NCBI RefSeq assembly: GCF_018343695.1
Contig: NZ_JAGYPJ010000001.1
Location: 4,221,641-4,285,640 of the forward strand
DNA length: 64,000 nt
Source: Lederbergia citrisecunda
Lineage (GTDB): Bacteria > Bacillota > Bacilli > Bacillales > Bacillaceae_C
Direction of reading: 5' to 3'
Shown here: positions 30,583 to 40,047 of the stretch, piece after piece
Position numbering within the stretch: position 1 is the stretch's first letter
Layout: every line of letters starts with the position of its first letter
The notes under the pieces: generated by a model
What the model was told of the DNA's origin: nothing
Databases searched by the model: none
What the model saw: the letters and a program-made list of their open reading frames with translations, nothing else
Position numbers and translations under genes: made by a program

Positions 30583-31320
30583 ATGTTCAATAGTATATTG
30601 CTTGAAGGACAACTAGAGTGGAATTTCTCATTATTATTCATTCTCGCAATCATTGCTATTTTATATGCTCTCTCACTTAAGCATTTTACGAATATAAAAA
30701 TCTACGATGTAAGACCGGTACTTTTTTTCATTAGTATCAGCTTGTTTTTCCTTGTAATCGGGAGTCCATTGTCTGTTATCAGCCATCTCTCTTTTAGTTT
30801 TCATATGATGCAAATGAGCATTCTTTATTTTATAGTGCCTCCATTATTGTTACTTGGAATCCCAGAAAAATTCATAAAATACAATTTTCAATCTCTCGCT
30901 AGTTTTGCTCTCGTCTCATTCGCAGTCTTGTTTTTTCTCTATCATATGCCGTTTGTATTACAAACCCTCTACCAATTCTCCTTTTTACACAGAGGGTATA
31001 CGTCATTGCTATTTGTTCTGGCTGTCTTCATGTGGTGGCCGATTGTAATGAGGAGAAATAAACGTTTTGCTTTATTAAGTGGTCTACTTTTAACTCCAGC
31101 TTGCTTATTGTTTATTATAAATGGCATCATGGGAGGAATATCGAACCCTTTTTTACAAGGGCTTTCATTGAATCTTTGTTTACCAGAACATATGAATGTG
31201 GCGGATTTACTCCCTATTTCAATCAATCCGAGATTTGATCAGATTGCAGGTGGAATTGTCATGATGGGGTTGCATAAATTTGGACTCATGCTTATATCCA
31301 ACATTAGTCATCACCTTTGA
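30583..31320 (+). CDS. CtaG family (caa3-type cytochrome oxidase assembly factor) protein
   Basis: A 245-residue protein with about seven membrane segments. Family features include the SHLSFSFHMMQMSILYFIVPPLLLLG segment (about 66-91) with histidines in and near the membrane, FLYHMPFV, and MWWPIV near residue 149. CtaG proteins help copper-dependent assembly of caa3 oxidase. Here the gene sits away from ctaBCDEF and beside an exporter and two-component system, so it may have a separate, perhaps copper- or stress-related, role. AAAGGAGGGGG precedes the ATG. Confidence 0.8.
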   Translation: MFNSILLEGQLEWNFSLLFILAIIAILYALSLKHFTNIKIYDVRPVLFFISISLFFLVIGSPLSVISHLSFSFHMMQMSILYFIVPPLLLLGIPEKFIKYNFQSLASFALVSFAVLFFLYHMPFVLQTLYQFSFLHRGYTSLLFVLAVFMWWPIVMRRNKRFALLSGLLLTPACLLFIINGIMGGISNPFLQGLSLNLCLPEHMNVADLLPISINPRFDQIAGGIVMMGLHKFGLMLISNISHHL

Positions 31321-31369
31321 ATTCTTTACTAATAATCATGTACATTAAAAAGAAAAAGGATGTCCTGTC

Positions 31370-32050
31370 ATGCATACACATATTTTAATCGTAGATGATG
31401 ATCCGCATATTCGAGAATTGTTGCGGCTATATTTACTGAAGGAGCGTTTCGCGGTTGTAGAAGCTGCAGATGGAAATGAAGGCTCCAAGCTACTTGAAAC
31501 GGAACAAATTCACTTGGCCATTGTTGATGTGATGATGCCTGGTAAAAATGGCTGGGAATTATGTGAGGAAATCCGTGAATATTACGATATTCCTGTGATT
31601 TTACTTACAGCTAGGGGCGAAATGGAAGATAAGGCCAAAGGCTTTTTATCTGGTACAGATGACTACGTTGTAAAACCATTTGAACCAGAAGAACTCCTTT
31701 TCCGGATTCGCGCCTTGCTTCGTAGATATCAAATAGTATCTGATAATATTATTACGATGAATAATACGGTGATTGACCGTAATAATTACGAAGTGAAAGT
31801 TAAAGGCCAGAGCTTTGTATTGCCTCTTAAGGAATTTCAATTACTCGCCCAGCTTGCAAGCCAACCAGACCGGATGTATACGAGGGACCAACTTATACAG
31901 CTAATATGGGGAACTGATTTTGAAGGTGATAGTAGGACAGTCGATGTTCACATTAAAAGACTTCGTGAGCGTTTTCGTGATGTAACGGATGATTTTCAGA
32001 TTATCACTGTCCGCGGTCTAGGCTATAAATTAGAGGTTAAAGGCGTATGA
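31370..32050 (+). CDS. OmpR family response regulator
   Basis: A 226-residue response regulator. The receiver domain has the acidic pair in ILIVDDDPHIREL, the phospho-acceptor D53 in AIVDVMMPGKNGWEL and K in DDYVVKPFEPEEL. A C-terminal winged-helix Trans_reg_C domain (about 130-225) includes YTRDQLIQLIWG and RTVDVHIKRLRERF. It overlaps the kinase gene by 4 bp. The likely target is the MMPL gene upstream, which has matching direct repeats. Confidence 0.93.
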   Translation: MHTHILIVDDDPHIRELLRLYLLKERFAVVEAADGNEGSKLLETEQIHLAIVDVMMPGKNGWELCEEIREYYDIPVILLTARGEMEDKAKGFLSGTDDYVVKPFEPEELLFRIRALLRRYQIVSDNIITMNNTVIDRNNYEVKVKGQSFVLPLKEFQLLAQLASQPDRMYTRDQLIQLIWGTDFEGDSRTVDVHIKRLRERFRDVTDDFQIITVRGLGYKLEVKGV

Positions 32051-33420
32051 AAACTCTTTATGTAAGAATCATTTTAACCTTTATGTTGGTCGCGCTAGTT
32101 AGCGGTATCATTGCATTTTTATTTTCGAATCTTTATTATCACGCGAAGCTTAAAGAATATAATGAGGAAAAAATAAAAGAAATTGCAAATGAAATTGTAT
32201 ATCTATATGAAAACTCTAACGGAATGGACATTCATGAATTTTTAACGAGTGTAGCGAATATGAATTTTCAACTATATTTGGTTGATCAAAATATGGTTGG
32301 GCAGCAATTCGGGGATCCATTTCGTCAATATGAGTTGGATGAGTCGATCATTCAATCTGTTTTAGACGGACATACGTACCACGGGATTAGTAAATTTAAG
32401 AGTAATCTTTTTGTCACAGGCTTTTTCAAAGATGACTTAAAAAACAGTATTGGTGTTCCAGTTAAAGTAGATGGAGTGAACGAGGCGTTATTTGTCCGTC
32501 CTAATGTAGAAAAACAGTTTGGAGAAATGCGGATTATTTTTAGCTTAATATTGGGATTAACGTTTTTCATTAGTATGGTTTTAATTGTTGTTTTCGCCAC
32601 TTTTCTTGTTCGACCTATTAAAAGATTAACGAAAGCGACGAGGAAAATTGCAAGTGGAAACTATGAATTTACTCTCGATAGTCATCGTTCAGATGAAATC
32701 GGTGCATTGGCAAAGGATTTCGAGCGGATGGCAAAATCACTAAAAAAATTGGATGAGATGCGGCAAGAATTCGTTTCGAATGTATCGCATGAAATCCAAT
32801 CACCACTCACGTCTATAAAAGGATTTACAAAAGCAATTCGTTCAAAGATGGTGAGTGAAGAAGAAGCCGATCATTACTTAGCGATCATCGAAAAAGAGAC
32901 AAGCAGGCTATCCTCTCTTAGTAAACAACTGTTAATGCTGTCCTCTCTCGATAAAGAGGTGAAGGCTGTCAATAAATCTTCATTTCGTCTTGATGAGCAA
33001 ATTAGGGAAGTCGTATTGCTCACAGAATGGGAATGGAGTAAGAAAAGCATAAAGATTGAATTAGATCTTCCTGAACTTGTAATTAAGGCAGATAAACAAT
33101 TACTTTTTCAAGTATGGATGAACTTGCTTACAAATAGTATTAAATTCACAGAAGAGGATGGTTCGATTTATATCAATGCAACAGTGGATGAAGATATTAT
33201 TGTAACCGTTCGTGATACGGGAATCGGAATATCGGAAGAAGAGTTGTCACAAATATTTGACCGATTTTATATGGGAGACAAATCTAGAAATCGAACAAAA
33301 TCAGGTAGTGGTCTAGGGTTATCCGTCGTGAAAAAGATAGTCGATCTTCATGAAGGATCCATTAGTGTGACAAGTGAGATTGGAAGCGGCACGGAATTTT
33401 CGGTAAGATTGCCAAGATAG
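32047..33420 (+). CDS. Sensor histidine kinase
   Basis: A 457-residue HK. One membrane span (about 7-30), an extracellular sensor of about 130 residues, a second span (about 163-187) and HAMP (about 188-240). The HisKA H-box is FVSNVSHEIQSPLTSIKGF with phospho-acceptor H248. The ATPase has N-box NLLTNSIKFT, G1 DTGIGI and G2 GSGLGLSVVKKIV. The ATG overlaps the regulator stop. The sensor domain does not tell me the signal. Confidence 0.92.
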   Translation: MKTLYVRIILTFMLVALVSGIIAFLFSNLYYHAKLKEYNEEKIKEIANEIVYLYENSNGMDIHEFLTSVANMNFQLYLVDQNMVGQQFGDPFRQYELDESIIQSVLDGHTYHGISKFKSNLFVTGFFKDDLKNSIGVPVKVDGVNEALFVRPNVEKQFGEMRIIFSLILGLTFFISMVLIVVFATFLVRPIKRLTKATRKIASGNYEFTLDSHRSDEIGALAKDFERMAKSLKKLDEMRQEFVSNVSHEIQSPLTSIKGFTKAIRSKMVSEEEADHYLAIIEKETSRLSSLSKQLLMLSSLDKEVKAVNKSSFRLDEQIREVVLLTEWEWSKKSIKIELDLPELVIKADKQLLFQVWMNLLTNSIKFTEEDGSIYINATVDEDIIVTVRDTGIGISEEELSQIFDRFYMGDKSRNRTKSGSGLGLSVVKKIVDLHEGSISVTSEIGSGTEFSVRLPR

Positions 33421-33426
33421 CAATAA

Positions 33427-33466
33427 AAAACGAAAGACTTCATGATCGAGGTCTTTCGTTTTATTA
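33427..33466. terminator. Bidirectional terminator after the two-component system
   Basis: AAAACGAAAGAC and GTCTTTCGTTTT form a perfect 12-bp stem between the convergent kinase and CopD-like genes, with A/T runs on both sides. Confidence 0.85.
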
Positions 33467-33469
33467 TAT

Positions 33470-33931
33470 TTAAAACCTAAAGCTCACAACAAAGATGACA
33501 GCTAAAACTAATAAAACTGAAATCAGCATCATCGTAATGTACGTATTGATACTACCTGGATGAATGATGACACTTCCTTCTTTTTCAAGTGTGTTGAATT
33601 TTTTGACGACCCTGCGCCCAAAGATACTGACGGCAATAATCGTAAAGAGGACTGTCACTCCGCCAATTCGTTCCATAAATTCTAAATAAAATGGTTTTGG
33701 TGTATCTCCAAAATTCATTGAGATAATCATAAATATCCCACTAAGTAATACGAAAAAGGCGCTCGGATGAACGAGAGTATTTACCACTCTTGTCATTTTT
33801 TTAACGATTGTTGATAATTCCTTTGATCCAAGATGTTTTTTCATCATGATCAATATTATGGTCACGGCCAAAAGGGATCCAACCCAAATCGAAATCCCTG
33901 CGAAGTGTAAGAATAACCAATATTTAAACAT
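33470..33931 (-). CDS. CopD/DUF2269-like four-span membrane protein
   Basis: A 153-residue protein with four membrane spans. The first begins MFKYWLFLHFAGISIWVGSL with a conserved-looking His, and the second has LVHPSAFFVLLSGIFM, a pattern seen in CopD-domain and DUF2269 proteins of copper or haem-linked function. GAGGAGGAGATATGA precedes the start on the minus strand. It is convergent with the two-component genes and near the CtaG-like gene, which hints at a copper link, but this is inference. Confidence 0.6.
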   Translation of the reverse strand: MFKYWLFLHFAGISIWVGSLLAVTIILIMMKKHLGSKELSTIVKKMTRVVNTLVHPSAFFVLLSGIFMIISMNFGDTPKPFYLEFMERIGGVTVLFTIIAVSIFGRRVVKKFNTLEKEGSVIIHPGSINTYITMMLISVLLVLAVIFVVSFRF

Positions 33932-34287
33932 TCATATCTCCTCCTCAATAAGAGTATAGGAATCTTATATGAACTACAGATGAACGGTTGTTTACAAAAT
34001 TAGTTCGATTCGATAATGATGGAGGGAAGATTTTTAATATGTACGGATAATTGAATATCGCTTCAGAACATGGCCACCAGGCATATTGGAGATTCCAATC
34101 GGACACGCCACCGTCATTTCAATGTTCATCGGGTACATTTGGAATTAGAATTAAGGAGCGTTGCGCGAGAAGTATTGATCAGCCTTCAAAATAAATGAGA
34201 AAGTTTTATCTCATAAGGTAAAAAATTCAAATTATTATAGTAAACTATTAATAAGTATTGAAAACTTGCAAGGAGGGAAAGAGCTAC
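33932..34287. other. Intergenic region between CopD-like gene and tldD
   Basis: AT-rich. It contains a 12-bp palindrome ATAGTAAACTAT (34237-34248) close to the expected tldD promoter, and a short frame from TTG 34052 of about 47 codons without a good ribosome site. I see no convincing gene. Confidence 0.35.
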
Positions 34288-35676
34288 ATGTTAAGTAAAT
34301 CAGTAGTAGAAGATGTTATATCCGCTGCATTATCAACTGGTGGTGATTTTGCTGAAGTGTTTGTAGAAGACCGATTTTCAAATTCGCTAGTTCTACAAGA
34401 CGGAAAAATTGAAAAGAGCAATTCCGGTCGGGATGCTGGGGTTGGAATTCGTGTCTTTAGCGGTCTGCAAAGTGTTTACGCGTATACGACTGACTTCTCG
34501 AAAGAAGGACTTATTAAAGCCGCTAAAAATGCAGCTCATGCGATAAAGAGTGAAGTTAGGCATATTCCAGCTGTGCTTCAACAGGAAGCAATAGAGCCAT
34601 TACATAAAATCATTCAAATGCCACAATCGGTTGAAAATGCTCGCAAAGTAGCGGTCATGAAAAAAACATACGATATAGCAAAAAACTATCATTCCAGTAT
34701 TGCGCAAGCGACCGTTAGCCTACTTGATCATGAACAAAATGTTTTAATCGCCAATTCCGAAGGGAAATTTGTAGAAGATAAACGGGTAAGAAGCCGTCTT
34801 GCCATTCAAGCAATCGCTTCTGATGGAACGCAGATGCAGCCAGGATTCTATGGCCCAGGGGCTTACAAAGGGTTTGAATTTTTCGAAGGACTGGATCTTG
34901 AGCATTATGCCGGAGAAGCCGCACGAATTGCTGTTACGATGCTTCATGCTGAAGAGTGTCCTAGTGGGAAATTCCCTGTCATTATCGATAACGAATTCGG
35001 TGGCGTTATTTTTCACGAAGCATGCGGACACGGATTGGAAGCGACGTCTGTTGCGAAAAATAATTCAGTTTTTGCAAATCGGATTGGAGAGAAAGTGGCA
35101 CCTGATATTGTCACCTATATCGATGATGGAACACTTGCTAATGAGTGGGGTTCTCTTAATATTGATGACGAAGGGGAAAGAGCTCGTAAAAATGTTCTCA
35201 TTGAAAATGGTATTTTAAAGGGGTACTTGATCGATAAATTCAATGGACGTCGCATGGGTATGGAAGCTACAGGTTCCAGCAGACGTGAGTCTTATCGATT
35301 TAATCCAACGTCTAGAATGACCAACACATTTATTGCACCTGGAAAGTCTACTCCTGAAGAAATTATTTCTTCTACGGAGCACGGTCTTTACGCGAAATAT
35401 ATGGGCGGTGGTTCGGTAAATACCGCAACGGGAGACTATAACTTTGCGATCATGGAAGCGTATCTAGTGGAAAATGGAAAGATTGGTGCACCTGTAAAAG
35501 GAGCCACATTAATTGGAAATGGACCGAAAACCCTACAGCTAGTTGATATGGTCGGCAATAATTTGGCTCATGGAGCTGGTATGTGTGGATCTGTAAGTGG
35601 AAGTCTTCCAGTTAATGTTGGCCAGCCAATGATTCGTGTCAGTGAAATAACCGTTGGCGGTACGAAGGGAGAGTAA
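34288..35676 (+). CDS. tldD: TldD family metalloprotease
   Basis: A 462-residue subunit of the TldD/TldE zinc protease, which trims peptides such as microcin B17 precursor or CcdA and acts on unfolded peptides. The zinc motif HEACGH occurs at residues 243-248 (in GGVIFHEACGHGLEAT); the metal-binding region near the C-terminus includes GMCGSVSGSLPVNVGQP. ATG 34288 follows AAGGAGGG at the right distance. tldE starts 3 bp after its stop. Confidence 0.92.
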   Translation: MLSKSVVEDVISAALSTGGDFAEVFVEDRFSNSLVLQDGKIEKSNSGRDAGVGIRVFSGLQSVYAYTTDFSKEGLIKAAKNAAHAIKSEVRHIPAVLQQEAIEPLHKIIQMPQSVENARKVAVMKKTYDIAKNYHSSIAQATVSLLDHEQNVLIANSEGKFVEDKRVRSRLAIQAIASDGTQMQPGFYGPGAYKGFEFFEGLDLEHYAGEAARIAVTMLHAEECPSGKFPVIIDNEFGGVIFHEACGHGLEATSVAKNNSVFANRIGEKVAPDIVTYIDDGTLANEWGSLNIDDEGERARKNVLIENGILKGYLIDKFNGRRMGMEATGSSRRESYRFNPTSRMTNTFIAPGKSTPEEIISSTEHGLYAKYMGGGSVNTATGDYNFAIMEAYLVENGKIGAPVKGATLIGNGPKTLQLVDMVGNNLAHGAGMCGSVSGSLPVNVGQPMIRVSEITVGGTKGE

Positions 35677-35679
35677 ATC

Positions 35680-37023
35680 ATGAAGATTGAAAAGTTCCAG
35701 GAAAGACTGTTGGAAAATGGGCTTGCACTCGGTTTTGAAGACATGGAAATATTCTATGAAAAATCAAGACGGTTTGCTTGTGATGTATATAAAGGTGAAC
35801 TAGATCACTATGAAATGGCTGAAGATGGCGGGTTATCGTTTAGAGGAAAATTCGATGGAAAAATGGGATACGCCTATACGGAAAAAATTGACCAAGATTC
35901 GATTTCATTTTTACTTGAAAGAGCAAAAGCTAATGCTGAAGTGATTGAAGAGGAAGAACAGGACGATATTTTTGAAGGCAGTGAAGAATATGAAGAAAAA
36001 GATTTTTATTCAGAAAGCCTAGATGAAGTGTCGATTCCTGATAAAATTGAATTTTTAAAGCAAGTTGAGCATAAAGTATCCAGCTATGATCCACGAATCG
36101 CTTCCCTTAATTATTGTAAACTGATCGAGCAATCAAAGGAGAGGCTGCTTGCCAACAGTAAAGGCTTAGTACTTCATGACCGCATGAATTATCTTGGTGT
36201 CGTATTGTCTGTAGTTGTAAAACAGGAGGATGAAACGAAAAGTGGATTTACAGTTAAGATAACAAGAGATTTTTCTAAGCTGAATGTAGATGAAATTGCA
36301 AAAGAAGCTGCAGAAGAAGCACTTTCATATTTAGGGGAACAATCCATTCCAAGTAAAAGGTACCCAATCATCTTACGTAAAGATGCAGCGGCAGATCTTC
36401 TTGATACATTCACCTCTGTATTTTCTGCAGAAGTTGCTCAAAAAGGTCGTTCACTCTTAAAAGACAAAGTTGGGGAAACAATTGCGGCTGAAAAGGTGTC
36501 AATCGTTGATGATCCTTTTTATGAAGAAGGCTTTTCAAGTCGTAACTTTGATGGAGAAGGTGTTGCATCAAAATTATGTACAGTTATTAAAAATGGTACA
36601 TTAAATACACTACTACACAACCGGAAAACGGCGAAAAAGGCTGGGGTGGAAACGACGGGGCATGCCTACAAGGCTTCATATAAAGGAACACTTGTTATTT
36701 CCCCATCGAATTTTTATATTCAGCCAGGTGAAAAAGCTTATGATGAATTAATCGGATCCCAAAGCGAAGCGATAATCGTGACAAAACTATCTGGCTTACA
36801 TTCTGGAACCGATACTGTTTCTGGTGATTTCTCTGTTGCCGCTAATGGTTTTTATGTGAAGGACGGAAAAGTTGAAACACCTGTTAAACAAATGACGATT
36901 GCCGGAAACTTTTTCGAGCTGCTCAAGAAAATCCAAGAAATTGGTTCAGATTTATATGTATCGTCGAGCGGGATTGGTTCACCTTCCTTGTTGTTGAAGG
37001 ACTTGTCTGTGACGGTGGAATAA
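35680..37023 (+). CDS. tldE: TldE/PmbA family protein
   Basis: A 447-residue partner of TldD. It has the PmbA/TldE fold without the HExxxH motif, as expected for the non-catalytic subunit. Typical segments are GKMGYAYTEKID near residue 60 and LHSGTDTVSGDFSVAANGFYVKDG near 370-393, which is highly conserved. The AAGGGAG at the tldD end serves as ribosome site. Together they form the two-gene protease operon. Confidence 0.92.
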   Translation: MKIEKFQERLLENGLALGFEDMEIFYEKSRRFACDVYKGELDHYEMAEDGGLSFRGKFDGKMGYAYTEKIDQDSISFLLERAKANAEVIEEEEQDDIFEGSEEYEEKDFYSESLDEVSIPDKIEFLKQVEHKVSSYDPRIASLNYCKLIEQSKERLLANSKGLVLHDRMNYLGVVLSVVVKQEDETKSGFTVKITRDFSKLNVDEIAKEAAEEALSYLGEQSIPSKRYPIILRKDAAADLLDTFTSVFSAEVAQKGRSLLKDKVGETIAAEKVSIVDDPFYEEGFSSRNFDGEGVASKLCTVIKNGTLNTLLHNRKTAKKAGVETTGHAYKASYKGTLVISPSNFYIQPGEKAYDELIGSQSEAIIVTKLSGLHSGTDTVSGDFSVAANGFYVKDGKVETPVKQMTIAGNFFELLKKIQEIGSDLYVSSSGIGSPSLLLKDLSVTVE

Positions 37024-37046
37024 AAACAAGATACTTAGATTTTTTA

Positions 37047-37089
37047 CAAATAAGGATACGAAATCGTATAGTTTTCGTATCCTTATTTG
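37047..37089. terminator. Terminator after tldE
   Basis: CAAATAAGGATACGAAA pairs with TTTTCGTATCCTTATTTG, a near-perfect stem of 17 bp. The T-tract after it is short, so it may act mainly as a hairpin stabiliser. Confidence 0.6.
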
Positions 37090-37249
37090 CGGTTAATTTA
37101 GTATCAAATAGATTTTTTAAAAATAATAGTCTTATTATGAACCTAATCTTGATTTAAAGCTTTATGAGAAATTGTTTATCCATATGTCTAATGGCATTTG
37201 TTCATGGGACAATATTTCCTGAAAGTATGTAAAGACTAGGAGTGAAGTT

Positions 37250-38776
37250 ATGAATAAGCAGATTAGTATAGAATTGCTAGAAAATGAATATTGGTGGGGA
37301 GGGACAGTCTCTGATGGAGTTTCAATGCCATTTGGGGAAAAAAAGTTTAAAAGAAAGCTGAATCCAGTCAATACTCCAAACCAAGCAAACCCAATTCTTC
37401 TATCAAATAAGGGAAGATATATTTGGTCTGAACAACCATTTGATTTTGAATTTACGGAAGGACTTTTGAAAATTTATAACTGTTCAGGTGAGATAATGAA
37501 AGCTGAGGGTTATCAGGATTTAAGAGAAGCCTACGCTGCTGCGCAAATATATTTCCCACCTGACGGCAATATACCTGAACCATTAATGTTTACTGCACCT
37601 CAATATAATACATGGATTGAGTTGATGTACGATCAAGAGGAGGAAAAAATTCTTGAATATGCCGAAGCGATTATTAATAACGGCATGTCTCCTGGAATTT
37701 TAATGATAGACGATAATTGGCAAGAGGATTATGGTGTATGGCAATTCCATCCGCAACGTTTTAAAAATCCGAAAAAAATGGTGGATAGACTACATGAGCT
37801 TGGCTTCAAGGTAATGTTGTGGACTTGTCCTTTTGTTAGTCCTGATAGTTCTACCTACCGCTACTTAGCTAAAGAAGGCCTCTTAATCAAAAACAAGGAA
37901 GGAAGCCCTGCGATTCGAGAATGGTGGAACGGTTACAGTGCTATTCTTGATCTCACCAATCCTGATACAATCGCTTGGTATAAAGAGCAGCTCGATACTT
38001 TGATGAATGAATATCAAATTGACGGTTTTAAATTTGATGCTGGTGATTCAGTGTATTATCGGAATGATGATCTATGTGCAGAATCTATACATGCCAATGA
38101 ACATGCAGAGTATTTTGCAAGATTTGGTCTCCAATATTCTCTAAATGAATTTCGGGCTTGTTGGAAAATGGCGGGTAAAGCAATCGGACAAAGATTATGT
38201 GATAAAGCACATAGTTGGGGCGAAGGCGGTTTGGGATCATTGATTCCAAACGGACTAGCCCAAGGCTTAATGGGCTATTCATTTACCTGCCCAGATATGA
38301 TTGGTGGAGGGGAATATCAAAACTTTCTAGCCAACTCTGAAAACTTGGATCAAGAGTTATTTGTTCGATATGCCCAATGTTCTGCATTGTTCCCGATGAT
38401 GCAATTTTCAGCAGCACCTTGGCGTGTATTAGATCAAGAACATTTCCAATACTGTTTAGAAGCCGCCAATCTTCATCATCAATTTGGCGAAGAAATTCTA
38501 GCCTTGGCAAATCATGCAGCGGAGACTGGTGAGCCAATGATTCGCTATATGGAATATAGTTTTCCAAATCAAGGATTAACGAATATAAAAGATCAATTTA
38601 TGCTCGGAAACGATATATTAGTTGCTCCTGTTGTTAAGAAGGGAATGACAAAGCGACTTATTCATTTTCCAGTAGGTTCATGGAAAGGTGATGATGGTAG
38701 TGTTGTGGAAGGACCATGTGAAAGGGAGGTTGACGCCCCACTTTCTAGATTGCCTTGGTATCGAAAGATGTCATAA
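37250..38776 (+). CDS. GH31 family glycoside hydrolase
   Basis: A 508-residue intracellular alpha-glycosidase of GH31 without signal peptide. The TIM barrel has PGILMIDDNWQEDYGVWQFH (about 147-166), VMLWTCPFVSPDS, the nucleophile D263 in GFKFDAGDS and D349 in CPDMIGGGEY. The short N-terminal domain and these motifs resemble the MYORG/alpha-galactosidase branch of GH31 rather than classic alpha-glucosidases. It stands alone, with no transporter beside it. Substrate uncertain. Confidence 0.85.
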   Translation: MNKQISIELLENEYWWGGTVSDGVSMPFGEKKFKRKLNPVNTPNQANPILLSNKGRYIWSEQPFDFEFTEGLLKIYNCSGEIMKAEGYQDLREAYAAAQIYFPPDGNIPEPLMFTAPQYNTWIELMYDQEEEKILEYAEAIINNGMSPGILMIDDNWQEDYGVWQFHPQRFKNPKKMVDRLHELGFKVMLWTCPFVSPDSSTYRYLAKEGLLIKNKEGSPAIREWWNGYSAILDLTNPDTIAWYKEQLDTLMNEYQIDGFKFDAGDSVYYRNDDLCAESIHANEHAEYFARFGLQYSLNEFRACWKMAGKAIGQRLCDKAHSWGEGGLGSLIPNGLAQGLMGYSFTCPDMIGGGEYQNFLANSENLDQELFVRYAQCSALFPMMQFSAAPWRVLDQEHFQYCLEAANLHHQFGEEILALANHAAETGEPMIRYMEYSFPNQGLTNIKDQFMLGNDILVAPVVKKGMTKRLIHFPVGSWKGDDGSVVEGPCEREVDAPLSRLPWYRKMS

Positions 38777-38860
38777 GAAGTATTGCATTATAATACAATC
38801 CGAAATTTATGATAGAAAGAAATTTAGCAAGAACCACGCTCAAGTGACTGGGTCTCCATA

Positions 38861-38982
38861 AGGGGGGCAATTTCCGTTAGGCGGGATCAATTCCTGTTCA
38901 GGAGGGTTCTATTCCCGTTCAGGTGGAATCAATTACCGTTCAATTGGGTCCAATTCCCGTTCAGCGGGTTCTATTGCGTAGA
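38861..38982. repeat. 21-bp degenerate tandem repeat
   Basis: About five and a half units of 21 bp with the core CAATTCCCGTTCAG. Units start at 38861 (20 nt), 38881, 38902, 38923, 38944 and 38965, each ending CCGTTCAG or a close variant. It is GC-richer than the flanks. The surrounding 38777-39173 holds no gene. Confidence 0.85.
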
Positions 38983-39173
38983 TGTTTCTAAAACATTGAA
39001 AAGGCAATTCCTAAGTCAATAAGACTATGGAATGCCCTTTTTATTTATTTTTTAAATGATAATAGCCATCTTTTATTTTTATTGATCTTCTTTTATAGTA
39101 GCATTTATAATAACTAAATATTTCGAACGTTTATTGAAGTGGATGCAATAGAAGGAAGGTGGCGTTCCGATTG

Positions 39174-39938
39174 ATGACAATTAAAGAGTTTTCTCAAAAA
39201 TCTGGTCTTCCTCCAAGTACGCTTCGTTATTATGAAGCCAATGGGTTATTAGTACCTAATGCACGTTTAGATAATGGTTATCGAGTTTACACAGAGTCAC
39301 AAATAGAGGAAGCAAGGCTCATAAATAGTTTGCGTCAGGCGGGGGTTAGTATTTCACACATTGTTGAGTTTTTATCTGCAACAGCTAGTAAACGTGAAAA
39401 GCTTCTTCATGAATGGCGTAGGGAGGTTGCTACCAAGTTGCTTTCCATACAAGTGGCTAATCAATTTTTAAACGGATTTGAGATGGAAAAGAATAGAGTC
39501 CATCTTATTAATTGGGAAACCTCAGTCTATATAGCGTGGTTTTCGGTAAAGGTTCCGAGAGGGATTATGCCGTTTAGACATGCGATTAAAGAAAAGCTAC
39601 AAAAATTACAAGATATGAAAATTAATATCTTATCTGGAAGTTATGTAAGAGTAGATGATGTCATTGGTGGAGAGCTGATTGGAGACGTTGGGTTCATTGT
39701 GATGGAGAAGAATGCACAGAAGCTGTACCCTCTTGATGAAAATATAAAAGTGGAGCATTATCCCGCTACATTATTTGTATCTATGGAAATTGCCGCTGAA
39801 GGTAGATTAAGTTGTAAACCAATCTATCATCAAATAAAAAAATTTGGATTTGAACCAAATGGCAAGCAATTACTTCGATACATGCCAGACCACAACGATT
39901 CCTATTTACTCATGGTTCCGGTCGTACAAATAAAATAA
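39174..39938 (+). CDS. MerR family regulator with GyrI-like effector domain
   Basis: A 254-residue regulator. The MerR winged helix is MTIKEFSQKSGLPPSTLRYY and EANGLLVPNARLDNGYRVYTE (residues 1-45), followed by a helical dimerisation region and a C-terminal domain (about 105-250) of GyrI-like/SOUL-type ligand-binding look, as in multidrug-sensing BmrR relatives. ATG 39174 gives the standard MerR N-terminus; GTG 39159 and TTG 39171 are alternatives, since GGAAGG lies near 39154. The VOC gene 110 bp downstream may be its target. Confidence 0.82.
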   Translation: MTIKEFSQKSGLPPSTLRYYEANGLLVPNARLDNGYRVYTESQIEEARLINSLRQAGVSISHIVEFLSATASKREKLLHEWRREVATKLLSIQVANQFLNGFEMEKNRVHLINWETSVYIAWFSVKVPRGIMPFRHAIKEKLQKLQDMKINILSGSYVRVDDVIGGELIGDVGFIVMEKNAQKLYPLDENIKVEHYPATLFVSMEIAAEGRLSCKPIYHQIKKFGFEPNGKQLLRYMPDHNDSYLLMVPVVQIK

Positions 39939-40047
39939 AAGTCCTAAAATCAGTTGACCTTAAAGCTACTTGAACCTTTACACTATAGTTAAACAGCATG
40001 ATACATAAGGAAATGTCTTGGCAAATAACAAAAGGGAGTGATGGGTA

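Noticed and set aside
34052-34195. A 47-codon frame upstream of tldD
   Set aside because: Weak start, no Shine-Dalgarno and no recognisable product.
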